This document shows, in pieces, positions 1-7,168 of a DNA stretch of 8,607 bases. The DNA lies in assembly GCA_016870695.1 (NCBI GenBank), contig VGAV01000078.1, forward strand, positions 1 to 8,607, read 5' to 3'. The notes below the pieces were generated by a model. The model was not told where the DNA came from and did not search any database. It was given only the letters and a program-made list of their open reading frames with translations. Position numbers and translations under genes: made by a program. Within the stretch, counting starts at the first letter, position 1, and each line of letters begins with the position of its first letter. This DNA comes from Actinomycetota bacterium. Its GTDB lineage: Bacteria; Actinomycetota; Actinomycetes; Actinomycetales; Microbacteriaceae.

Positions 1-480
1 ACCGGCGTCGGCAAGATCCCCGCGGCCTACGCCCTCACCCGCGCACTGAGCAGCCGCACGTACGACGAGATCGTCGTCGTCGGCACGGCCGGCGCCATCG
101 ACACCGAGGTGGAGGGCGGGGTGTACGACATCGCGGCGGCGATCCAGCACGACGTGAAGGATCTGGACGGCGTCTTCGGTCAGCACGTGTCCCTCCCCGC
201 GCGCGTGGAGACCGGGGTCGACGGCCTGGTGATCGCCACGGGCGACCACTTCGTGGACGACGCCGAGACCGTCGCCCTCATCCGCGCGCTCGACGCCCGT
301 CTCGTCGACATGGAGTCCTACGCGCTGATCTGGGTCGCTCAACAGTTCGGCGTCCCCATCCGCATCCTGCGGGCCGTGTCCGACCGCGCCCAGGACGGGG
401 CGACGGAGGTCTGGGACGAGGTCGTGGAACGCTGCAGCCACCAGCTGCGCGCGGTCGTCCGCGAGCGCTACGGGGTCTGA
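1..480 (+). CDS. Nucleosidase of the MTA/SAH nucleosidase (PNP/UDP phosphorylase) superfamily, C-terminal part
   Basis: The frame is open from base 1 to a TGA at 478-480, giving 159 visible residues; the start lies upstream of the window and probably some 30 to 40 N-terminal residues are missing. Seen: a glycine-rich phosphate/ribose-site segment (TGVGKIPAA) at the very start, the strand motif VGTAGAID near 79-102, an ATGDHFVDD segment near 235-261, the ribose-binding motif VDMES at 304-318, and RAVSDRA near 370-390, whose Asp (382-384) matches the catalytic Asp that protonates the purine base in MTA/SAH nucleosidases. Family knowledge: these soluble enzymes hydrolyse the N-glycosidic bond of purine nucleosides such as 5'-methylthioadenosine or S-adenosylhomocysteine. 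The exact substrate is uncertain, because the motif reads MES rather than the more common MEAAA or MEGAA. The gene converges on the MFS exporter, with a hairpin between them. Confidence 0.88.
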   Translation, partial: TGVGKIPAAYALTRALSSRTYDEIVVVGTAGAIDTEVEGGVYDIAAAIQHDVKDLDGVFGQHVSLPARVETGVDGLVIATGDHFVDDAETVALIRALDARLVDMESYALIWVAQQFGVPIRILRAVSDRAQDGATEVWDEVVERCSHQLRAVVRERYGV

Positions 481-501
481 CCCGCGGCATCCATCCGAGC
501 C

Positions 502-530
502 ATCGCCGACGCCCTCAGGGCGTCTGCGAT
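502..530. terminator. Strong hairpin between convergent genes, likely bidirectional terminator
   Basis: The left arm ATCGCCGACGCCC (502-514) and right arm GGGCGTCTGCGAT (518-530) pair over 13 positions with one mismatch around a 3-nt loop, TCA. The loop is the complement of the MFS stop codon, so the hairpin straddles the end of that reading frame and sits 21 nt after the nucleosidase stop. Being nearly symmetrical, it can fold in transcripts from either side. There is no T-run after it, so it is not a classical intrinsic terminator; tail-less hairpins are common at actinobacterial gene ends. Confidence 0.6.
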
Positions 531-2011
531 CCGCGGCGGGCGCGTCTCGTCAGGTCGACGACGCCGATGACGAGGGCGAGCCCCAGGAACACCCCGACGG
601 CGATCATCCCGCTCGCGTAGGCGTCGTGGAAGACCGTGAGGGTCTCCTCGGTGTCCTGCTCCCGGTAGACCGTCGCGTAGAAGAGGGCGAGCGCGATCGC
701 CGTCCCCACGGCGGTGCCGATGCGCTGACCGAGCTGGCCGACCGAGCCGGCGACGCCGCCGCTGGCGACCGGGATGTCCGCGAGCGTCAGCGTCTGGTTA
801 GGCGAGATCACCAGGCCGCCGGCGAAGCCGCCGAGCACCATCACCCCCGCCATCACCCACGGCGTCCATTCCGGGGCGGTGAACACCGCGGCCAGGACCA
901 GTCCCCCGGCCGTCGCGACCATGCCGACGATCCCCGCGACCACGAGGGGGCGCCCCAGGCGGATGACGAGGTTCCCGCCGATCCAGGAGCTCCACGCGGA
1001 TGCCACGGCGAAGCCGATCGTCACCATCCCGGCGAACACCGGCTCGAGGCCGAGACCCCCCTGCAGGTACAGCGTGCCGAGGAGGAACATCGCGGGGATC
1101 GCCGAGAAGTACGCGGTCGAGATCAGCACGCCGTTGCGGTACGACGACAGCCGGAAGATCGAGAACGGCATGAGGGGCGACCCGCCGCGGTCGGCGTAGC
1201 GGCGCTCCCAGAAGACGAAGACCGCCGCGAACAGCACGGACACCACCAGCAGCCACCACCGGCGGGGGTCGTCGTCGGGTGATCCCGTCGTGAACAGGAA
1301 CGGCCACATCAGCGCGATGATCGTCAGCCCGAAGAGCAGGACGCCGACCGGGTCGAGGTCGAGGCGGCGGTGGGACTTCTCCCGGGTGGCGGGGAGCAGC
1401 CAGGCGGCGAGGGCGATCACGACCGCGACGAGGGGGATGTTGATCCAGAAGATCAGGCGCCACCCGTCGGTGTCGCCGCCGAGGGCGATGAGGAGGCCGC
1501 CGAGGGTGGGGCCGAAGGCCGTCGCGATGCCGATCGTCGCCCCGAACAGCCCGAAGGCGCGGCCCCGCTCCTTGCCCTGGAACAGCTGCTGCACGAGCCC
1601 GAGGACCTGCGGCATCTGGATACCGGCGGCCACGCCCTGCAGCAGCCTCGCGGTCAGCAGGACCGCCGTGTTCGGCGCGAGGGCGCACGCGAGGCTCGTG
1701 ACGAGGAACAGCGACAGTCCCACGAGGAAGAGCACCCGGCGCGACCGCAGGTCGCCGAGTCGCCCGGCGGGCACGAGCACGAGGCCGAACGTGAGGATGT
1801 AGCCCGACACGACGAGCTGCAGCTCGGTGGGACCGGCGCCCAGGGCCGCCTCGATCGAGGGCAGGGCGACGTTGACCTTGGTCAGGTCGAGGATCGTCAG
1901 GGCGGCGACGGACACGGCGACCCAGTAGGCGCGCCAGCGGTGCTTCGGCGAGAGGACGATGTCGCGGGTGGGCGGGTGGGCGCCACCGGCGGGCGCGGAC
2001 TGATCAGGCAT
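515..2011 (-). CDS. MFS drug/proton antiporter, DHA2 family, 14 transmembrane helices
   Basis: A 498-residue membrane exporter, usual length for the DHA2 (EmrB/QacA-like) family, which expels hydrophobic or cationic compounds in exchange for protons. Seen: a short polar N-terminus, then TM1 with the DHA2 signature LDLTKVNVALP (about residues 41-51, Lys45 inside the helix); motif A GRLGDLRSRR (83-92) in the loop after TM2; an Arg-Leu-Leu-Gln-Gly stretch (122-126); and antiporter motif C around residues 157-172 (GATIG...FGPTLGG). Further hydrophobic segments continue to the C-terminus, which ends in a basic RRARRGSQTP tail. I chose the ATG at 2011 because the frame upstream of it is arginine-rich low-quality sequence that runs into the neighbouring gene, and because a TAGCGT box lies 8 nt before it. 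No regulator gene is adjacent, so the substrate cannot be read from context. Confidence 0.92.
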   Translation of the reverse strand: MPDQSAPAGGAHPPTRDIVLSPKHRWRAYWVAVSVAALTILDLTKVNVALPSIEAALGAGPTELQLVVSGYILTFGLVLVPAGRLGDLRSRRVLFLVGLSLFLVTSLACALAPNTAVLLTARLLQGVAAGIQMPQVLGLVQQLFQGKERGRAFGLFGATIGIATAFGPTLGGLLIALGGDTDGWRLIFWINIPLVAVVIALAAWLLPATREKSHRRLDLDPVGVLLFGLTIIALMWPFLFTTGSPDDDPRRWWLLVVSVLFAAVFVFWERRYADRGGSPLMPFSIFRLSSYRNGVLISTAYFSAIPAMFLLGTLYLQGGLGLEPVFAGMVTIGFAVASAWSSWIGGNLVIRLGRPLVVAGIVGMVATAGGLVLAAVFTAPEWTPWVMAGVMVLGGFAGGLVISPNQTLTLADIPVASGGVAGSVGQLGQRIGTAVGTAIALALFYATVYREQDTEETLTVFHDAYASGMIAVGVFLGLALVIGVVDLTRRARRGSQTP

Positions 2012-2019
2012 CGCTCGCG

Positions 2020-2025
2020 ACGCTA
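2020..2025 (-). promoter_or_regulatory. -10 box (TAGCGT) for the MFS exporter, near-leaderless
   Basis: On the minus strand TAGCGT fits the actinobacterial TANNNT consensus and ends 8 nt before the ATG at 2011. Transcription would begin at or 1 to 2 nt before the start codon. There is no well-placed Shine-Dalgarno sequence; the nearest GGGAG is about 15 nt away. No convincing -35 box is visible. Confidence 0.45.
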
Positions 2026-2072
2026 CTCCCGCGGGGGAGGCGGCCGGTCGGGGTTGCGCGGAACGGGCAAGG

Positions 2073-2093
2073 GGACCAGCGGGTCCGCGCTGG
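2073..2093. other. Two overlapping, mutually exclusive hairpins after the small membrane protein gene
   Basis: GGACC (2073-2077) pairs with GGTCC (2082-2086) around a 4-nt loop, while CCAGCG (2076-2081) pairs with CGCTGG (2088-2093) around a 6-nt loop; the two cannot form together. They begin 5 nt downstream of the small membrane protein stop and precede the exporter promoter, so they may end that transcript. There is no T-run. This could equally be chance pairing in GC-rich DNA. Confidence 0.3.
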
Positions 2094-2097
2094 CGGG

Positions 2098-2280
2098 TCA
2101 GTCGACGTCGCGGCGCGCGAAGACGACGCGCAGCACGAAGAAGACGATGAGCGCGACGACGGCCACCGCGAGGAGACGGAAGGCGAACGCGACGAGCGAG
2201 AAGAGGATGTTGACCAGGAACCACGCGATGACGATGGCCGCGATGACGCCGAGGACGGTCCACAGGGTGCTCTTGCGCAT
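2098..2280 (-). CDS. Small two-helix membrane protein, function unknown
   Basis: A 60-residue protein: a short basic N-terminus (MRKS), a first hydrophobic helix at about residues 6-29, a second at about 33-53, and a charged tail ARRDVD. Charge placement suggests both ends are cytoplasmic. It resembles short hypothetical membrane proteins I associate with Microbacteriaceae, but I know no function. Evidence that it is real: the hydrophobic pattern is clean, and a TAGGCT -10 box sits exactly 6 nt before the ATG. It lies between sbcC (35 nt upstream) and the exporter (86 nt downstream), all on the same strand, but has its own promoter signal. Confidence 0.72.
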   Translation of the reverse strand: MRKSTLWTVLGVIAAIVIAWFLVNILFSLVAFAFRLLAVAVVALIVFFVLRVVFARRDVD

Positions 2281-2286
2281 GATGCC

Positions 2287-2292
2287 AGCCTA
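2287..2292 (-). promoter_or_regulatory. -10 box (TAGGCT) for the small membrane protein, leaderless
   Basis: On the minus strand TAGGCT (TANNNT) is followed by 6 nt and then the ATG at 2280, which puts the transcription start on or next to the start codon. No Shine-Dalgarno sequence is present. The box lies in the 35-nt gap after sbcC, so any -35 element would overlap the end of sbcC. Confidence 0.5.
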
Positions 2293-2315
2293 CGGCGCGG
2301 ATCCGAGGGCGCGGC

Positions 2316-5300
2316 TCACACGAGCGCGGCGGCGTCCTGCCGGATGATGCTCGGGCCCCGCGGCGTCGCGGAGACGCGCAGGTGCGCGGGGAGCTGGTCC
2401 TTCATCGCGGCGACGTGGCTGATGACGCCGACCGTGCGACCCCCCTGGCGCAGCTCGTCGAGCGTCCGCAGCGCCAGATCAAGCGTCTCGTCGTCGAGGG
2501 AGCCGAAACCTTCGTCGATGAAGAGCGTGTCCAGGCGGATGCCGCCCGCGCGCGCGGTCACGACCTCGGCGAGGCCCAGCGCGAGCGCCAGCGACGCGAG
2601 GAACGTCTCTCCCCCCGAGAGGGACTGCGGCGGTCGGCACTGCCCGGTGAAGGCGTCCATGACCTCCAGGCCGAGACCGCTCGCGGCGCCGCGCGCGGCG
2701 AGCGCATCCGTGTGCTGCAGCCGGTAGCGCCCGCCGGACATGTGCTCGAGGCGCAGGTTCGCGGCCACGACGATCTCCTCCAGCTCCGCGGCGAGCACGA
2801 ACGTCTCCAGGGTCATGCGGTGGGTGTTCGGGGCGCGACCGGCGACCGTGTTCGCGAGTCGGGCGATGACGGCGTGCTCCTCCGAGAGCCGAGCGACCGC
2901 GTCGTGCCCGGCGTCGGCGCGCTGCGCCAGGTCGCGGAGGCGGGCGGCGGCGGACGCGGCCGCGGCGTGGGCCGCCGTGGTGGCACTCGCCTCGGCTCGG
3001 GCGACGGCGACGGCGTCGATCACGGGGGTCAGGTCGATCGGCTCGTCCGATTCGTCGACGAGGGCGAGCTCGAGCTCCAGCAGCCTCTGCCTCGCCGCGC
3101 GCTCCGCGCTCTCGTGGGTGCGCACGCGGGTGTCGAGCCGGCGCCGCTCCGCGGCGTCGCGCAGCGCCGCCGTCGCCTCCGACACGTCGTCGAACGGGCT
3201 GCCGGCGAGACGCGTCGTCAGGTCGTCGCCCGCCTCCGCCCGGGCACGTTCGCGCGCACGGAGGTCCGCCCCGGCGTCCGCGAGCGCCCGCAGACCGTCG
3301 CGCCGGGTCACGGCGTCGGCGCGGCGTGCCGCCACCGTGGGGAAGCCCCCGCGCGCCTCGTCGAGACCCGACCGTGCCGCCTCCGCGCGCTGGACCGCCA
3401 GCGCGAGCTCCTGCCGCTGGGCGACGAGCTCGGCGGCGAGCCGGTCGGACTCGGCCGCCGCGGCCGCATCCAGCTCGGTCAGCGACCGGTGCTCGGCGCG
3501 GACGCGGCTCTCCTCGGCGACCTCGGCCGTCGCGGCCTCGACGAGCGCGGTCGCCTCGTGGAGACGCTCCGCCAGGGCAGGAACGCTCTCCCCGCCCGCA
3601 CGCGCGGCGGCGAGAGCGTGCGCGTCCCGGGCGACGCGGGCGGCGTCGGACGCCAGACGCTCGGCATCCGCCGCGGTGTCCTTCCGCCGCTCGGCCGCCG
3701 CGATCTCCGCGTCGGTGACGGGGGCGGCCTCGTGATCCGCCGGTTCCGGGTGCTCCCGCGAGCCGCAGACGGCGCAGGGCTCGCCGGGCACGAGGTCGCG
3801 TGCCAGCTCGCCGGCGGCGCCCGCGAGGCGACGGCGCAGGAGCGCCGCCCACGCCAGGACGGCCTGCTGCAGCTCGTCGGCGCGGACGAGCGCCGTGAGC
3901 TCCGCCTGGTTGCGGTCGGCCGCGAGCCGTTCCGCCTCGCGTGCCGCCGCCAGACGCGCGGAGAGCTGCTGCGCCGCGGCGCGCGCGGCCTCCTCGCGGG
4001 CACCGGCCCCCGCGAGGGTCTCCAGGCGCGTCTCGAGCTGCCTCATCATCGCCGGAACGGCCGCACGTCGCTCGGCCAGGGCGGCGAGGGCTCCGTCCGC
4101 CTCCGCGACGGCCCGCTCGCCTGCACGGACGTCGGCCTCGGCCGCCGACGCGGACGCCTCGAGCCCGAGGGACTCGTCGCAGCGCGCGACCGTCGCCGTC
4201 AAGGCGTCGATCCGCGCACCGAGCTCCTCGCCCGGGATCGCGTCGTCGGCGTCGGCCGCTTCCTCCGCCGGGCCCGTGGCGCGCCCGGACGCCTCGGCGA
4301 CCGGGAGCTCACCGAGCGCCCGGGCGTCGGCGGCGGCCCGCTGCAACGCGGCGCGTGCCGCCGCCTCGTCCCGGCGGGCGCGCTCGACGGCCTCCAGCGA
4401 CGCGCGGAGGGCCTCCGCGGCGTTCGCCGCCTCCAGCTCGACGCGCTGACGGACGATCGCCGGCGTCTCCGCATCGAGAGCAGCGAGCGTGGACCGTGCC
4501 CGCACCCGCTCGACCTGGCGTTCGCGGAGCGCCCGCGCCTCCCGCTCACGATCGAGCGCGCGGTCCAGAAGTCGCCCGGCGTCGTCGCGCTCGCGTTCCA
4601 GCGTCTCGACGCGGTAGTCGGCGCGTTCGACCCCGCGCACCACCTGCGCCAGTCGCTCCACGACGGACGGGGCCGTGGCACCGTCGCCGACCGCCGGTCC
4701 GTCCGCCGCGCGCGACTCCTCGTCCGGCGTCAGCTCGTCCGCGAGCCGCTGAGCCTCGTCGAGCAGCGTGGAGACCTCGCCGCCCTCCGCGGCGAGCGCC
4801 TCGCCCGCGGCCTTGCGGCGGTCGTCGAGGGCGCGTTCGTACTGCTCGAACGTCCGCGTGCCGAAGAGGGTGCGGAGCAGGCCCTGGCGCTCGTCGTTCT
4901 TGGCCAGGAGGAACCGGGCGAAGCGGTTCTGCGCGAGCAGGATGACCTGAAGGAACTGCTGCTGGGTCAGCCCCAGGATCTCGTCCAGGTGCGCGGCGAC
5001 GTCGACGGGACGCGCCGCCACGCCGCTCCAGCCGTCCTCCCCGAGGACCTCGAGGCCCGCGCGGTGGGCCTCCTTCGTCATGCCGCCCCCGCGCCGCTTG
5101 GGGCGCTCGTACTCCGGTGAGCGTGTGACCCGCCACCGTCGCCCCTCGGCGGTGAACTCCACGGCCACCCGCGTGGGGTCGTCCGGCCCGCAATGGTCGC
5201 TGCGCACCCGCCGGTCCGCGCCGTCGTACCGCGGCACCCCGCCGTACAGCGCGAAGCAGATGCCGTCGAGGACGCTCGACTTGCCCGCTCCGGTCCGGCC

Positions 5301-5402
5301 GGTGATGAGGAAGATCCCGTCGTCGGCGAACGCGTCGAGATCGACGACCTGCTTCTCCAGGAACGGCCCGAAGCCCTCGAGTTCGAGGCGGTGCAGCTTC
5401 AT
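2316..5402 (-). CDS. sbcC: SbcC, Rad50-like ATPase subunit of the SbcCD DNA repair nuclease
   Basis: A 1028-residue SMC-like ATPase that, with SbcD, opens hairpins and trims blocked double-strand ends. Domains in order: N-terminal ATPase lobe starting MKLHRLELEGFGPF, Walker A GRTGAGKS (35-42), Q-loop Gln158 within LLAQNRF; a long Ala/Glu/Arg-rich coiled-coil arm; the zinc hook CAVC (Cys543, Cys546) near the middle of the chain, through which two molecules join; the returning coiled coil; then the C-terminal lobe with ABC signature LSGGE (928-932), Walker B LFIDEG (Asp963, Glu964) and switch His996. All catalytic elements are intact and the length is normal. The ATG at 5402 was chosen because the conserved N-terminal strand starts there and it overlaps the sbcD stop as ATGA, implying translational coupling. 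The frame stays open far upstream, but that is read-through across sbcD. Antisense frames are codon-bias shadows. Confidence 0.97.
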   Translation of the reverse strand: MKLHRLELEGFGPFLEKQVVDLDAFADDGIFLITGRTGAGKSSVLDGICFALYGGVPRYDGADRRVRSDHCGPDDPTRVAVEFTAEGRRWRVTRSPEYERPKRRGGGMTKEAHRAGLEVLGEDGWSGVAARPVDVAAHLDEILGLTQQQFLQVILLAQNRFARFLLAKNDERQGLLRTLFGTRTFEQYERALDDRRKAAGEALAAEGGEVSTLLDEAQRLADELTPDEESRAADGPAVGDGATAPSVVERLAQVVRGVERADYRVETLERERDDAGRLLDRALDREREARALRERQVERVRARSTLAALDAETPAIVRQRVELEAANAAEALRASLEAVERARRDEAAARAALQRAAADARALGELPVAEASGRATGPAEEAADADDAIPGEELGARIDALTATVARCDESLGLEASASAAEADVRAGERAVAEADGALAALAERRAAVPAMMRQLETRLETLAGAGAREEAARAAAQQLSARLAAAREAERLAADRNQAELTALVRADELQQAVLAWAALLRRRLAGAAGELARDLVPGEPCAVCGSREHPEPADHEAAPVTDAEIAAAERRKDTAADAERLASDAARVARDAHALAAARAGGESVPALAERLHEATALVEAATAEVAEESRVRAEHRSLTELDAAAAAESDRLAAELVAQRQELALAVQRAEAARSGLDEARGGFPTVAARRADAVTRRDGLRALADAGADLRARERARAEAGDDLTTRLAGSPFDDVSEATAALRDAAERRRLDTRVRTHESAERAARQRLLELELALVDESDEPIDLTPVIDAVAVARAEASATTAAHAAAASAAARLRDLAQRADAGHDAVARLSEEHAVIARLANTVAGRAPNTHRMTLETFVLAAELEEIVVAANLRLEHMSGGRYRLQHTDALAARGAASGLGLEVMDAFTGQCRPPQSLSGGETFLASLALALGLAEVVTARAGGIRLDTLFIDEGFGSLDDETLDLALRTLDELRQGGRTVGVISHVAAMKDQLPAHLRVSATPRGPSIIRQDAAALV

Positions 5403-6553
5403 GCGCGCGCCTCCGCCGCGGTGCGGGCGTCGAGCACCTCGCGCAGCAGGTCCCTCTCGGCGTCGGACGCACCCTCTCCTTCGCGGACGTGGCCCAGGAA
5501 CGCGTCGATGAGCTCGACCTCGTCGCGGGCGGCGCGCACGCGTCGCGCGTACCCGATCCCGTCGTCCTCGCGCGTGACGGCGGGGGTGTGCGCGACGGTG
5601 GCGCACCACGGGAACCGCGTCTGGAGACGACGCATGGGATCGGTCTGCGGCGTCGCGTCCGTGTACTCGGCCCGGACCCAGTGCTCGACGTGCTCGTCGT
5701 GCCGGGCGTCGGCGAGCAGGTCGTCGAGGGCGCCGCGGAGGGTGACCAGCGGACGCGGAACGGGCAGCTCGAGCCATTCCACCGCCCCCAGCCCGTCGGC
5801 GTCGAGGTCGACGAGCCACGACCCGCGCGGCTTGCCGGCCTCGCCGAAGCTGTAATGCAGCGGCGCACCGGCATAGCGGACGTGGTCGGCGAGGCGCTGA
5901 CGCCCGTGGATGTGCCCCAGGGCGACGTAGTCCAGGCCGTCGAACGTCGACAGCGGGACGACGTCGAGGCCGCCCTGACGGATCTCGCGCTCGACGCCCG
6001 GCGTCGCGTCGACCCCCGCCGCGAAGCAGTGCGCCGCGACGACGGCCCGACCCCCGCGGCGCGCGTGATCGGCGCGGACGAGCTCCATCGCGTGCCGCAT
6101 CGTCTGCGCCTGCGTCCGCAGCTCGGCATCGGGCCAGACGTTCCGCACGATGGCGGGCTCGAGGTACGGGATGCCGTACAGGTGGACCGGCCCGTGAGCG
6201 TCGTCGAGCGTGACGGGCGTGCCCACGGAGGCGGGATCGGTCAGGACGGAGATCCCGTCGCGCAGCAGCCCCGACTGGAAGCCGAGGCGGGCGGCCGAGT
6301 CGTGGTTGCCGCTCGTGACGAGGACGCGGGCGCCCGCGTCCGTCAGCGCGGCCAGGGTGCGCGACAGCAGCGGATAACAGGCCGCCGACGGGGCCGCCGA
6401 GTCGAAGACGTCGCCGGCGACCACGACGAGGTCGACTGCGTGCGTCCGCACCTGCGCGACCAGCGCCTGCAGGACCCCGTCCAGCGCGTCGAGCGTGGAA
6501 TGGCCGTGGAACGACCGCCCGATGTGCCAGTCCGACGTGTGGAGGATCCGCAT
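5399..6553 (-). CDS. sbcD: SbcD, Mre11-like nuclease subunit of SbcCD
   Basis: A 384-residue calcineurin-type metallophosphoesterase, normal length for SbcD. It is the Mn-dependent nuclease that SbcC gates with ATP. All metal-site motifs are present in order: motif I SDWHIG (Asp8, His10), motif II GDVFD (Asp48), motif III GNHDS (Asn83, His84), a histidine in AAHCF (His175) and GHIHG (His214, His216). The C-terminal third, which caps the active site and contacts SbcC, has no further motif I can name. I chose the ATG at 6553 because family members begin MRILHTSDWH; an in-frame ATG 10 codons upstream (6583) is possible, but a TACCGT box lies 7 nt before 6553. It is the first gene of the sbcDC operon and is divergent from the Nudix gene, 138 nt away. 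Confidence 0.96.
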   Translation of the reverse strand: MRILHTSDWHIGRSFHGHSTLDALDGVLQALVAQVRTHAVDLVVVAGDVFDSAAPSAACYPLLSRTLAALTDAGARVLVTSGNHDSAARLGFQSGLLRDGISVLTDPASVGTPVTLDDAHGPVHLYGIPYLEPAIVRNVWPDAELRTQAQTMRHAMELVRADHARRGGRAVVAAHCFAAGVDATPGVEREIRQGGLDVVPLSTFDGLDYVALGHIHGRQRLADHVRYAGAPLHYSFGEAGKPRGSWLVDLDADGLGAVEWLELPVPRPLVTLRGALDDLLADARHDEHVEHWVRAEYTDATPQTDPMRRLQTRFPWCATVAHTPAVTREDDGIGYARRVRAARDEVELIDAFLGHVREGEGASDAERDLLREVLDARTAAEARA

Positions 6554-6560
6554 GCAGAAC

Positions 6561-6566
6561 ACGGTA
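6561..6566 (-). promoter_or_regulatory. -10 box (TACCGT) of the sbcDC operon, leaderless
   Basis: On the minus strand TACCGT fits TANNNT and is followed by 7 nt and the ATG at 6553, so the messenger would start at or beside the start codon. No Shine-Dalgarno sequence precedes that ATG. This supports 6553 over the alternative ATG at 6583, which would lie upstream of the promoter. The -35 region is not recognisable. Confidence 0.5.
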
Positions 6567-6606
6567 CGTCGCCCCTCCGACATCGACGCGAGGGCACGCG
6601 CGGGTC

Positions 6607-6675
6607 CGGGACGCCGACGCCGTGGCATCCCCTCCCCCCAATCCCGCGGGACGCCGCGACGGCGCCCGGGACGCC
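6607..6675. repeat. Three direct copies of CGGGACGCC between sbcD and the Nudix gene
   Basis: Exact copies stand at 6607-6615, 6647-6655 and 6667-6675, starting 40 and 20 bp apart. Copies one and two share a further 3' G, and copies one and three a further 5' C. The third copy lies between the -35 and -10 positions of the Nudix promoter, where a bound protein would block RNA polymerase. The near-helical spacing and the position between two divergent promoters suggest a shared operator, but GC-rich chance repetition cannot be excluded. Confidence 0.4.
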
Positions 6676-6685
6676 CGGATAAGGT
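6656..6685 (+). promoter_or_regulatory. Promoter of the Nudix gene (-10 TAAGGT)
   Basis: TAAGGT (6680-6685) matches TANNNT and ends 6 nt before the ATG at 6692, as for a leaderless transcript. A weak -35 candidate, GCGACG, lies at 6656-6661 with an 18-nt spacer. The AAGG inside the -10 box also sits 7 nt before the ATG and could act as a weak Shine-Dalgarno sequence if transcription began further upstream, so leaderless initiation is likely but not certain. Confidence 0.55.
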
Positions 6686-6691
6686 GTCGGG

Positions 6692-7168
6692 ATGCTGCCC
6701 GAGGTCTCCGTCGTCTACCTGCTCCGCGGCGGCGCCCAGGGCGAGGTCCTGCTGGGCGAGAAGCTGACCGGTCTCGGGGCGGGCCGCCTCGTGGGACCCG
6801 GCGGCAAGCTCGAGCCCGGCGAGACCCCCGCGGATGCCGCGGTGCGCGAGGTCCGCGAGGAGATCGGCGTCGCGGTGGCCCCGGCCGATCTCCGCCCGGT
6901 CGGCGCCCTGGACTACCACTTCCCGCATCGGCCCGCGTGGTCGCAGCGGTCGCACGTGTTCGTCGCCGACCGCTGGCGGGGACGGCCGGTCGAGAGCGTC
7001 GAACTGCGCCCGGCGTGGTTCGCGCTCGACGCCGTCCCCTACAACCGGATGTGGGACGACGCACGACGGTGGCTCCCCGCCGTCCTGCGGGGAGCCACCG
7101 TCGATGCGTCCTGCGTCTTCGCCGCGGACCTGGCGACCGTCTCCCGGTGGGAGCCGCGCCCGGCCTGA
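6692..7168 (+). CDS. Nudix hydrolase, MTH1-like (oxidised purine dNTP diphosphatase type)
   Basis: A 158-residue cytoplasmic enzyme expected to hydrolyse nucleoside triphosphates to monophosphate and pyrophosphate, cleaning oxidised nucleotides from the pool. The full Nudix box is at residues 38-60 (Gly38, Glu44, Arg52-Glu53, Glu56-Glu57, Gly59). Outside the box, the segments GxGAGR (27-32), PVES (99-102), RPAWFALDAVP (106-116) and MW-D-D-x-x-x-W-x-P (120-129) follow human MTH1 in order and spacing, which points to the MTH1 branch rather than E. coli MutT. By ungapped comparison from memory, MTH1 Trp117 and Asp119 correspond to Trp121 and Asp123, but Asp120 becomes Ala124 and Asn33 becomes Val34, so base specificity may differ. 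The gene is divergent from sbcDC and its stop abuts that of the convergent small gene. Confidence 0.93.
   Translation: MLPEVSVVYLLRGGAQGEVLLGEKLTGLGAGRLVGPGGKLEPGETPADAAVREVREEIGVAVAPADLRPVGALDYHFPHRPAWSQRSHVFVADRWRGRPVESVELRPAWFALDAVPYNRMWDDARRWLPAVLRGATVDASCVFAADLATVSRWEPRPA

Noticed and set aside
2012..2263. N-terminal extension of the MFS frame by 84 codons
   Set aside because: It is arginine-rich with no hydrophobic pattern, overlaps the small membrane protein gene in another frame, and is preceded by no start signal. The -10 box favours 2011.
2382..5120. A 912-codon plus-strand open frame antisense to sbcC
   Set aside because: Its composition (Arg/Gly/Glu/Leu-rich, no domain) is what the complement of a GC-rich coding frame gives. 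The minus strand carries all SbcC motifs.
6554..6955. N-terminal extension of the sbcD frame
   Set aside because: SbcD proteins begin MRILHTSDWH; the extension runs antisense through the Nudix gene and lies upstream of the predicted promoter.
5403..7064. Minus-strand frame of sbcC stays open for 554 codons upstream of 5402, suggesting a 1582-residue protein
   Set aside because: The extension is arginine/proline-rich read-through across sbcD and part of the Nudix gene. SbcC homologs start with the strand at 5402, which overlaps the sbcD stop as ATGA.
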